From JAATGI01 sp050729815 (GTDB lineage Bacteria > Pseudomonadota > Alphaproteobacteria > ATCC43930 > CGMCC-115725), in assembly GCA_050729815.1 (NCBI GenBank), contig JBOHLV010000194.1:1-29523 (forward strand): DNA of 29,523 bases, read 5' to 3'. The notes beneath the pieces are model-generated. The model had not been told where the DNA came from, did no database searches, and saw only the letters and a program-made list of their open reading frames with translations. Of this stretch, positions 23,468 through 29,523 are shown piece by piece. A program made the translations under genes and the position numbers. The stretch's first letter is position 1, and each line of letters starts with the position of its first letter.

Positions 23468-24290
23468 GCGCCGCGCCCCGGCGGCGCAGATCCACTCCAC
23501 CGCCCTCATCGAGGCCGGCGCCGAGCTCGGTCCCGGCGTCCGGATCGGGCCTTATTGCCATGTCGGGCCGAAAGTGGTTCTGGGCGAGGCGGTCGAACTC
23601 GTCTCCCACGTCGTCATTGCCGGCCGGACCCGGATCGGGCCGCGAACGCGCCTGTTCCCGTTCGCTTCGATCGGCCAGCCGCCCCAGGATTTGAAATACC
23701 AGGGAGAGGAATCGCACCTCATTATCGGTGCCGACAATACCATCCGCGAATATGTCACGATGCAACCGGGCACCAGGGGCGGCGGCATGGAAACGCGGGT
23801 CGGCGATCTTTGTCTCTTCATGGCGAGCAGCCATGTCGCCCATGACTGCCGGCTCGGTGACCATATCATCATGGCGAACAATGTCGCGCTCGGCGGCCAT
23901 ATTGTGATCGGCGACTATGCCTTTCTCGGCGGCCAGTCGGCGGTACATCAATTCGTCCGCATCGGCGCGCATGCGATGATCGGCGGTCTGACGGGGGTCG
24001 AGCGCGACGTCATTCCCTACGGCATGGTGGTGGGCGACCGCGCGCGCTTGACCGGCCTCAATATCGTCGGGCTCCAGCGCCGTGGCTTTTCGCGCGACGA
24101 TATTCAGGCGTTGCGCACGGCCTATCAGATGCTGTTCGGCGAGGCAGCGGCGCCGGGCACGCTGGCCGAACGCGCGGCCGCCATGGCGGCGCGGTTCCCG
24201 GGTGTCGCGCCGGTGCGCGAGGTGGCCGCTTTCATCGAGGCCGATTCGAGCCGCGGTCTGGTGCAGCCCAAGGGCGCGAATGGCGACTAG
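23460..24290 (+). CDS. lpxA: UDP-N-acetylglucosamine acyltransferase
   Basis: LpxA performs the first step of lipid A synthesis, moving a 3-hydroxyacyl chain from ACP to UDP-GlcNAc. The 276-residue product (E. coli 262) is a hexapeptide-repeat beta helix with PPQDLKYQGE and the catalytic H128 in SSHVAHDC (E. coli His125). H163 in VHQF matches His160. The residue matching the acyl-length ruler Gly173 is Gly176, which in E. coli goes with C14 chains; chain length here is inference. The start overlaps fabZ and the end overlaps lpxI by 11 nt, so the five genes are tightly coupled. Confidence 0.97.
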   Translation: MSERRAPAAQIHSTALIEAGAELGPGVRIGPYCHVGPKVVLGEAVELVSHVVIAGRTRIGPRTRLFPFASIGQPPQDLKYQGEESHLIIGADNTIREYVTMQPGTRGGGMETRVGDLCLFMASSHVAHDCRLGDHIIMANNVALGGHIVIGDYAFLGGQSAVHQFVRIGAHAMIGGLTGVERDVIPYGMVVGDRARLTGLNIVGLQRRGFSRDDIQALRTAYQMLFGEAAAPGTLAERAAAMAARFPGVAPVREVAAFIEADSSRGLVQPKGANGD

Positions 24291-25101
24291 GCTCGGCGTC
24301 GTCGCCGGGGCCGGCGATTTGCCGAAACGCGTCGTGGCGGCGGCGAGCGGCGCCGGTCGGCCCGTCTTCGTCATCGCCTTGAAGGAGGCGGCCGATCCGG
24401 CTTGGCTCGTCGGCACGCACCATGCCTGGATTCGGCTCGGCGAGCTCGGGAAGGGGATCGCCCTCTGTCATGAAAACGACGTCACCGAAATCGTTCTTGC
24501 CGGCGGTGTCAAGCGGCCGTCGCTGTTGTCGCTGCGGCCCGACTGGCGCGCGACCCGGTTCCTCGCCAAGGTTGGCGCGCGCGCCTTGGGCGATGACGGT
24601 CTTCTCGCCGCGCTCATCCGCGAGCTCGAAGAAAGCGAAGGCTTCCGTGTCATCGGCGCCGATGCGGTACTGGGCTCCCTCCTCGTGCCGGAAGGGCCGC
24701 TCGGCCGATTGGCGCCGGACGATCTCGCCCGATCCGATATCGATTATGGCATCCGCGCGGTGCGGGCGCTCGGTGCGCTCGACATCGGCCAGGGGGCGGT
24801 GGTGCAGCAGGGCGTGATCCTCGGCGTTGAGGCGGCGGAAGGCACCGATGCGCTGCTCGCGCGCTGCCGCACCTTAGCGAAGGACGGTCCCGGCGGAATC
24901 CTCGTCAAGCTGGCGAAGCCGGGGCAGGAGCGGCGCGCCGATTTGCCGACCATCGGGCCGGTGACGGTGGCGGGTGCCCAGGCGGCGGGCTTGCGCGGCA
25001 TCGCGATCGAGGCCGGGGCGGCGCTGCTACTCGACCGAGAGGCGACGGTCAAGGCGGCGGACGAGGCCGGCCTGTTTTTGCTTGGCGTCAAGGCGCCGTG
25101 A
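24280..25101 (+). CDS. lpxI: UDP-2,3-diacylglucosamine pyrophosphatase LpxI
   Basis: LpxI hydrolyses UDP-2,3-diacylglucosamine to lipid X and UMP; it replaces LpxH in alphaproteobacteria and a few other groups. The 273-residue product starts LGVVAGAGDLPKRV, has LAGGVKRP and GADAVLGSLLVPEGPLG in the middle, and KPGQERRADLPTIGP toward the end, where D221 probably corresponds to the aspartate shown to be critical in the Caulobacter enzyme. It ends with a substrate-closing domain. The ATG at 24280 lies inside lpxA (11-nt overlap) and the stop overlaps lpxB (GTGA). Confidence 0.95.
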   Translation: MATRLGVVAGAGDLPKRVVAAASGAGRPVFVIALKEAADPAWLVGTHHAWIRLGELGKGIALCHENDVTEIVLAGGVKRPSLLSLRPDWRATRFLAKVGARALGDDGLLAALIRELEESEGFRVIGADAVLGSLLVPEGPLGRLAPDDLARSDIDYGIRAVRALGALDIGQGAVVQQGVILGVEAAEGTDALLARCRTLAKDGPGGILVKLAKPGQERRADLPTIGPVTVAGAQAAGLRGIAIEAGAALLLDREATVKAADEAGLFLLGVKAP

Positions 25102-26258
25102 GCGAACCGCCGCTTCTCTATCTCATCGCCGGCGAGCCTTCGGGCGACATTCTGGGCGCGCGGCTGATGGCAGCCCTCAAGGAAGAGACCGGCGGCGCCA
25201 TTCGCTTTGCCGGCGTCGGCGGCGAGCGCATGGCGGCCGAAGGCCTCACGAGCCTCGTCCCGATCGGCGAGCTTGCGGTCATGGGCTTTGCCGAGGTGCT
25301 GCCCCATGCGCCGCGGCTCTTGCGCCGCATCAAGGAAACGGTGGCCGACATCCGCGCCCGCCGGCCCGCCGCCGTGGTGACGATCGACAGTTCGGGGTTC
25401 ACCTGGCGCGTCGCCAGGCGCTTGCGCGCCGCGGGCGACCGGGTGCGGCTTATCCATTATGTCGCACCGATGGTCTGGGCGTGGCGCGCCGGCAGGGCGA
25501 AGGAGATCGCGCGCTGGTGTGACCAACTCCTGGTGTTGCTGCCGTTCGAGCCGCCTTATTTTGAGAAGGTCGGCCTGCCGGCGACCTTTGTCGGCCATCC
25601 GGTGATCGAAGGCGGGGCCGATCGCGGCGACGGGCCGGGCTTCCGCGCCCGCTTCGGCATCGACCCCAGGGCGCCGCTGGTGGCGATATTGCCGGGCAGC
25701 CGGCGCGGTGAGGCGCGCCATCTCCTGCCGCTTTTCGGCGCGGCGGCACGGCTGCTCGCGGCCGGCCATCCGGGCTTGCGTATCGTCGTGCCGACGCTCG
25801 GCACCGTCGCAGCGATGGTGCGGGCGGCGGCCGCTTCCTGGCCCGGGGCGCCCGTCATCCTTGAAAACGACGACGACAAGTTCGACGCCTTCGCCGCCGC
25901 CGATGTCGCGCTTGCGGCGTCGGGCACCGTCGCCCTCGAATTGGCGATGGCGCATCTCCCCGCCATCATCGCCTACCGGGTCAATGGATTGACCGCGGCG
26001 ATCGTGCGGCGCATGGTCAAGGTGCGTTACGTCAATCTCGTCAATCTGTTGTTGGATCGCGCCGCCGTGCCCGAGTTCATCCATTATGACTGTACCCCGG
26101 CGCGGCTGGCCGCCGCGGTGGCGCGGCTTCTGGCGCATGCCGATGAGCGGGCCGCGCAAATTGCGGCCTATGACGAGGCGCTGGCGCTGCTCGGCCGTGG
26201 CACGCTCGCACCGTCGCGCCGAGCCGCGCGTCAGGTTCTGGCCATGATGAACGGCTGA
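25098..26258 (+). CDS. lpxB: Lipid-A-disaccharide synthase
   Basis: LpxB is a peripheral inner-membrane glycosyltransferase that joins UDP-diacylglucosamine and lipid X. The 386-residue product (E. coli 382) has GEPSGD (12-17), GVGGERMAAEG, ELAVMGFAEVLP, APMVWAWRAGRAKEI and, in the C-terminal half, LPGSRRGEARHLLPLF and the nucleotide-binding ASGTVALELA, followed by PAIIAYRVN. The GTG at 25098 overlaps the lpxI stop by 4 nt. It is the last gene of the envelope cluster; in many relatives gltA follows, but not here. Confidence 0.96.
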   Translation: MSEPPLLYLIAGEPSGDILGARLMAALKEETGGAIRFAGVGGERMAAEGLTSLVPIGELAVMGFAEVLPHAPRLLRRIKETVADIRARRPAAVVTIDSSGFTWRVARRLRAAGDRVRLIHYVAPMVWAWRAGRAKEIARWCDQLLVLLPFEPPYFEKVGLPATFVGHPVIEGGADRGDGPGFRARFGIDPRAPLVAILPGSRRGEARHLLPLFGAAARLLAAGHPGLRIVVPTLGTVAAMVRAAAASWPGAPVILENDDDKFDAFAAADVALAASGTVALELAMAHLPAIIAYRVNGLTAAIVRRMVKVRYVNLVNLLLDRAAVPEFIHYDCTPARLAAAVARLLAHADERAAQIAAYDEALALLGRGTLAPSRRAARQVLAMMNG

Positions 26259-26270
26259 AAGGAGGCTTCG

Positions 26271-26702
26271 ATGGATACGCGAACCGCGACCGACGACCGG
26301 ACTGGATTGGGCGATGCCCGGCTCTTGCACACCATGATCCGGGTCTTCGATCTCGACAAATCGGTCGATTTCTATACCCGGCTCATGGGTATGAAACTGT
26401 TGCGCAAGCGCGATGTCGAGGCCGGGCGCTACACTCTCGCCTTCGTCGGCTATGACGATGAGGATCGCGCCGCCGTGGTCGAGCTCACCTATAATTGGGA
26501 CCAGAAGGAGCCTTATGCGATCGGCACCGGCTATGGCCATATGGCGATCGGCGTCACGGACGCCTATGCGCTGTGTGACCGCCTCGCCGCGGCGGGCGTC
26601 AAGATTCCGCCCGCGCCCGGCCCCTTGAAGTTCGGCACCGCCGTGATCGCCTTCATCGAGGATCCCGACGGCTACAAGATCGAATTGATCCAGCGCGGCT
26701 AG
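26271..26702 (+). CDS. gloA: Lactoylglutathione lyase (glyoxalase I), VOC superfamily
   Basis: Glyoxalase I isomerises the methylglyoxal-glutathione adduct to S-lactoylglutathione in the cytoplasm. The 143-residue product has two VOC beta-alpha-beta-beta-beta modules. Metal ligands are kept with the spacing of E. coli GloA: H20 (LLHTMIRV), E71 (VVELTYNW), H90 (GYGHMAIGV) and E138 (YKIELIQR). The short form lacks the extra loops of the zinc-type human enzyme, which suggests a nickel-type enzyme (inference). AAAGGAGG is 5 nt before the ATG, a near-perfect ribosome site. It begins 12 bp after lpxB. Confidence 0.93.
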   Translation: MDTRTATDDRTGLGDARLLHTMIRVFDLDKSVDFYTRLMGMKLLRKRDVEAGRYTLAFVGYDDEDRAAVVELTYNWDQKEPYAIGTGYGHMAIGVTDAYALCDRLAAAGVKIPPAPGPLKFGTAVIAFIEDPDGYKIELIQRG

Positions 26703-26765
26703 CCGGGCACCGGCGCAGCGGTATATCATCGCGCCCCCATCAACTAACACGCGGAGCGAGACACC

Positions 26766-27485
26766 ATGAAGACCGAGACCATCGAATATCGTTCCGGCGC
26801 AACCGTGATGCGGGGCTACCTCTCCTATGACGAGACCCGGGCGGGTAAGCGGCCGGGCATCCTCGTCTGTCATGACGTGTTCGGCCTCGGCAGCGATCCG
26901 AAGCACCGCGCCGACATGCTGGCCGGACTCGGCTATGTCGCCTTCGCGCTCGACGTCTATGGCAATGCCAAGCAGCCGAAAGACATCGAGGAAGGCATGA
27001 ACCTGCTGATGGGGCTGATGAACGACCGCGGCGAACTGCGCCGCCGCGTCAATGCCGCGCGCGAGGCGCTGGCGGCGCGGCCCGAGGTTGATAGCGGCCG
27101 GCTCGCCGCCATCGGCTATTGCTTCGGCGGCGCGGTGGTGCTGGAACTGGCCCGCAGCGGCGCCCCGGTGAAAGGCGTGGTCAGCTTCCATGGCGCGCTC
27201 AGCGCCGGCGATCCCGCCGATGCCAAGAATATCAAGGGAAAGGTGCTGGTCTGCCACGGCGCCGAGGACCCGATCGTCCCGCCGACCGAGGTCGCCGCCT
27301 TCATCAAGGAGATGCAGGACGGCGGTTGCGATTGGGAACTCATCCATTACGGCAACACCGTCCATGCCTTCACCAATCCGGCGAATGACGGCGCCGTCAA
27401 TCCCGCCGCCAAATTCAATGCGCAATCGGACGCGCGTTCGTGGCAGCGGATGCGCAATTTCTTCGACGAAATCTTCGCGGGTTGA
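26766..27485 (+). CDS. Dienelactone hydrolase family protein
   Basis: This is an alpha/beta hydrolase with a cysteine nucleophile, probably cytoplasmic. The 239-residue product has PGILVCHDVFGLGSDPKHRA and the catalytic triad C119 (IGYCFGG), D168 (HGAEDPIVPP) and H200 (GNTVHAFTNP). Carboxymethylenebutenolidase (DLH, 3-oxoadipate route) has this triad, but many family members act on other esters or lactones, and no other aromatic-degradation gene is nearby. The 63-bp gap before it shows no firm promoter. It is 6 bp before the SDR gene. Confidence 0.88.
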   Translation: MKTETIEYRSGATVMRGYLSYDETRAGKRPGILVCHDVFGLGSDPKHRADMLAGLGYVAFALDVYGNAKQPKDIEEGMNLLMGLMNDRGELRRRVNAAREALAARPEVDSGRLAAIGYCFGGAVVLELARSGAPVKGVVSFHGALSAGDPADAKNIKGKVLVCHGAEDPIVPPTEVAAFIKEMQDGGCDWELIHYGNTVHAFTNPANDGAVNPAAKFNAQSDARSWQRMRNFFDEIFAG

Positions 27486-27491
27486 GCGGTC

Positions 27492-28406
27492 GTGACCTTG
27501 CGTTTCGATAACCGTGTCGCGATCGTGACCGGTGCCGGCGGCGGTTTGGGGCGGGCGCACGCGCTCGCCCTGGCGGCGCGCGGCGCCAAGGTGGTGGTCA
27601 ATGATTTCGGCGGCGCGCTCGATGGCACGGGCGGCGGCGTTACGCCGGCGCAAAAGGTCGCGGCGGAGATCAAGGCGATGGGCGGCGACGCGATCGCCAA
27701 TGCCGCTTCGGTCACCGATTTCGCCGCGGTCGAGGCGATGGTCGCCGAGGCCAAGGCGAAATGGGGCCGGGTCGATATCCTGGTCTGCAACGCCGGCATT
27801 TTGCGCGACAAGACGTTTGCCAAGATGGAGATCGCCGATTTTCGGGCGGTGATCGAGGTTCATCTCATGGGCGCGGTCAATTGCTGCAAGGCGGTATGGG
27901 AGATTATGCGCGAGCAGAATTATGGCCGGATCGTGCTGACCTCGTCATCGTCTGGCCTGTTCGGCAATTTCGGCCAATCCAATTACGCCGCGGCGAAGAT
28001 GGGGCTCGTCGGCCTTATGAACGCGCTCGGTCTTGAGGGTGCGAAATATAACGTCCATGTCAATTGCCTCGCGCCGACCGCGGCGACCCGCATGACCGAG
28101 GAGTTGATGCCGGCCGACGCGCTCGCGGCCCTGACGCCCGAGGCGGTGTCGCCGGCGGTGCTCGCGCTCGCCCATGATGCGGCGCCGAACCGCGCCATCC
28201 TCAATGCCGGCGCCGGCGGTTTTGAGCGTACCTATGTCGCGATGACGCGCGGCGTCCATATCCCGCTGTCGCCCGACGCACCCGACGAGGTGGTTCGGCG
28301 CTTCGACGAGTTGTCGCGCCGCGACGACGATCTCCTGCCACAGAATGCCGGTGGGCAGGGCGCGGTCGAACTGGCGAAGGCCGGGGTCAAGACCGGCACA
28401 AGATAG
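27492..28406 (+). CDS. SDR-family dehydrogenase, (3R)-hydroxyacyl-CoA dehydrogenase-like
   Basis: The 304-residue short-chain dehydrogenase has the NAD(P) site TGAGGGLG (13-20 region), VVVNDFGG, CNAGILRD, and the catalytic Ser, Tyr and Lys in SSSSGLFGNFGQSNYAAAK. The VNDFGG with GGG insert and the long C-terminal tail resemble the dehydrogenase domain of peroxisomal multifunctional enzyme type 2, acting on (3R)-hydroxyacyl-CoA. The adjacent thiolase fits a beta-oxidation-like step, though exact substrate is unknown. The GTG at 27492 is 6 bp after the hydrolase stop and gives the standard N-terminus. The gene ends 20 bp before the thiolase. Confidence 0.88.
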   Translation: MTLRFDNRVAIVTGAGGGLGRAHALALAARGAKVVVNDFGGALDGTGGGVTPAQKVAAEIKAMGGDAIANAASVTDFAAVEAMVAEAKAKWGRVDILVCNAGILRDKTFAKMEIADFRAVIEVHLMGAVNCCKAVWEIMREQNYGRIVLTSSSSGLFGNFGQSNYAAAKMGLVGLMNALGLEGAKYNVHVNCLAPTAATRMTEELMPADALAALTPEAVSPAVLALAHDAAPNRAILNAGAGGFERTYVAMTRGVHIPLSPDAPDEVVRRFDELSRRDDDLLPQNAGGQGAVELAKAGVKTGTR

Positions 28407-28426
28407 CATCAACAAAGGAGGAAGCC

Positions 28427-29523
28427 ATGCGCAGCGCCGTCATCGTCTCGACCGCGCGGACCCCGATCGGCAAGGCCTATCGCGGTGCCTTCAACAACAC
28501 CCCGGCGCAACAGCTTGGCGGCCATGCGATCGCCGCGGCGGTGGCGCGGGCCAAGGTCGACCCCGCCGAAATCGGGGATGTCGTCATGGGCGCGGCATTG
28601 CAACAGGGCTATCAGGGCTCCAATGTCGCGCGGCAGTCGGCGCTCCGGGCCGGGTTGCCGGTGACGGTGGCGGGGATGAGCGTCGACCGGCAATGCGCCT
28701 CGGGGCTGATGGCGATCGCGACGGCCGCCAAGGAGATCATCGATGACGGGATGGAGATCGCCGTCGGCGGCGGGCTCGAATCGATCTCGCTGGTCCAGAC
28801 CAAGGCGCTCAACATGGCGCAGGACCCGTGGCTCGTCGAGCATCGGCCGGCGCTCTATATGGCGATGATCGAGACGGCGGAGATCGTCGCCGACCGCTAT
28901 GGCGTCTCGCGCGAGGCGCAGGACCAATACGCCTTCCAGTCGCAGCGCCGCACGGCGGAGGCCCAGGCCGCCGGCAGGTTCAATGACGAGATCGTGCCGC
29001 TCGCCTCGACCATGCTGTTCCAGGACAAGGCGACCGGCGCCGTGACGAAGCGCGAGGTGCGACTTGAAAAGGACGAGGGCAACCGCGCCGACACCACGGC
29101 GGCGGGCCTCGCCGGGCTGAAGCCGGTGTTTCAGAACGGCCAAGTGGTGACGGAAGGCAAATACATTACCGCCGGCAACGCCTCGCAGCTTTCGGATGGC
29201 GCCTCGGCTGCGATCCTGATGGAAGAGAAGGAGGCCGAGAGACGCGGCCTCGAACCCTTGGGGCGTTATCGCGGCATGGCGGTCGCCGGCTGTGCCCCGG
29301 ACGAGATGGGGATCGGTCCGGTGTTCGCGGTGCCAAAGCTGCTCGCCATCCACGGAATCGGGATCGACGATATCGATCTTTGGGAATTGAATGAGGCGTT
29401 CGCGAGCCAGGTCATTTATTGTCGCGACCGCCTCCACATCCCCGACGACAAGCTCAATGTCGATGGCGGCGCGATCTCGATCGGCCATCCTTACGGCATG
29501 TCGGGCGCGCGCATGGTCGGCCA
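28427..29523 (+). CDS. Acetyl-CoA C-acyltransferase (thiolase), 3' end cut by window
   Basis: Thiolases cleave or form 3-ketoacyl-CoA. The visible 365 residues start with MRSAVIVSTARTPIGKAYRG, have the nucleophile C90 in VDRQCASGLMAI, NELWELNEAF-type sequence (LWELNEAFAS) and the H354 site in GGAISIGHPYGMSGAR. The final catalytic cysteine motif (CIGGG-type) would lie past the window. The length and blocks fit degradative thiolase I/acyltransferase rather than the sterol-carrier type. AAAGGAGG lies 5 nt before the ATG, a second strong ribosome site like that of gloA. It probably forms one unit with the SDR upstream. Confidence 0.93.
   Translation, partial: MRSAVIVSTARTPIGKAYRGAFNNTPAQQLGGHAIAAAVARAKVDPAEIGDVVMGAALQQGYQGSNVARQSALRAGLPVTVAGMSVDRQCASGLMAIATAAKEIIDDGMEIAVGGGLESISLVQTKALNMAQDPWLVEHRPALYMAMIETAEIVADRYGVSREAQDQYAFQSQRRTAEAQAAGRFNDEIVPLASTMLFQDKATGAVTKREVRLEKDEGNRADTTAAGLAGLKPVFQNGQVVTEGKYITAGNASQLSDGASAAILMEEKEAERRGLEPLGRYRGMAVAGCAPDEMGIGPVFAVPKLLAIHGIGIDDIDLWELNEAFASQVIYCRDRLHIPDDKLNVDGGAISIGHPYGMSGARMVG

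Noticed and set aside
24744..27863. A 1039-residue open frame on the minus strand
   Set aside because: It runs antisense across lpxI, lpxB, gloA, the hydrolase and the SDR, all firmly assigned. Long antisense frames are expected in GC-rich genes with strong third-position bias, and its sequence has no recognisable motif.
1..29523. Mobile elements, CRISPR, phage or toxin-antitoxin genes
   Set aside because: No transposase, integrase, regularly spaced repeats or paired small toxin/antitoxin frames were seen; the window is mainly conserved core genome.

Overview
The window is high-GC (about two thirds G+C), gene-dense bacterial DNA. It most likely comes from an alphaproteobacterium, possibly a Rhodospirillales-like one. 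The reasons are a RNase J gene near proS-lolC-lolD-dnaE, a 439-residue ProS without the editing insertion, LpxI instead of LpxH in the lipid A cluster, and the long run rpsB-tsf-pyrH-frr-uppS-cdsA-rseP-bamA-skp-lpxD-fabZ-lpxA-lpxI-lpxB. The lipid A, Lol and Bam genes show a Gram-negative cell with two membranes. No tRNA, rRNA, CRISPR array, insertion sequence or phage gene was seen.

Layout. 1-693: 3' end of RNase J. 712-1302: tag (DNA repair). 1279-1453: a predicted minus-strand small RNA with its own promoter and a terminator shared with tag. 1590-4835: proS, lolC, lolD (tRNA charging and lipoprotein export), overlapping or touching. 4923-6338: an FAD-dependent dehydrogenase lying between lolD and dnaE. 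6506-9976: dnaE. 9976-10122: three strong inverted repeats at the convergent junction with a minus-strand luciferase-like monooxygenase (10131-11168). 11169-11623: a mostly gene-poor stretch with one possible 51-residue protein. 11624-12820: an MFS transporter with the signature of the fosmidomycin-resistance (Fsr) group. 12874-26258: the translation, isoprenoid, envelope and lipid A superoperon. 26271 to the end: a glyoxalase-fold protein, a dienelactone hydrolase, a hydroxyacyl-CoA dehydrogenase-like SDR and a thiolase cut by the window edge.

How they work together. RpsB, Tsf and Frr serve translation and PyrH makes UDP for nucleotide and sugar-nucleotide pools. UppS makes the undecaprenyl carrier and CdsA makes CDP-diacylglycerol. 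RseP cleaves membrane substrates, BamA and Skp assemble outer-membrane proteins, and LpxD/FabZ/LpxA/LpxI/LpxB make lipid A precursors. LolCD exports lipoproteins to the same outer membrane.

Most notable observations: (1) the predicted small RNA, whose strand is supported by a promoter, G-U wobble pairs and a six-U tail; (2) dxr, normally between cdsA and rseP in alphaproteobacteria, is absent, and a promoter lies at the gap; (3) an Fsr-like exporter, whose family is known for exporting a DXR inhibitor, sits just upstream of that cluster; (4) the inverted-repeat cluster after dnaE. Most of the remaining content is conserved housekeeping.
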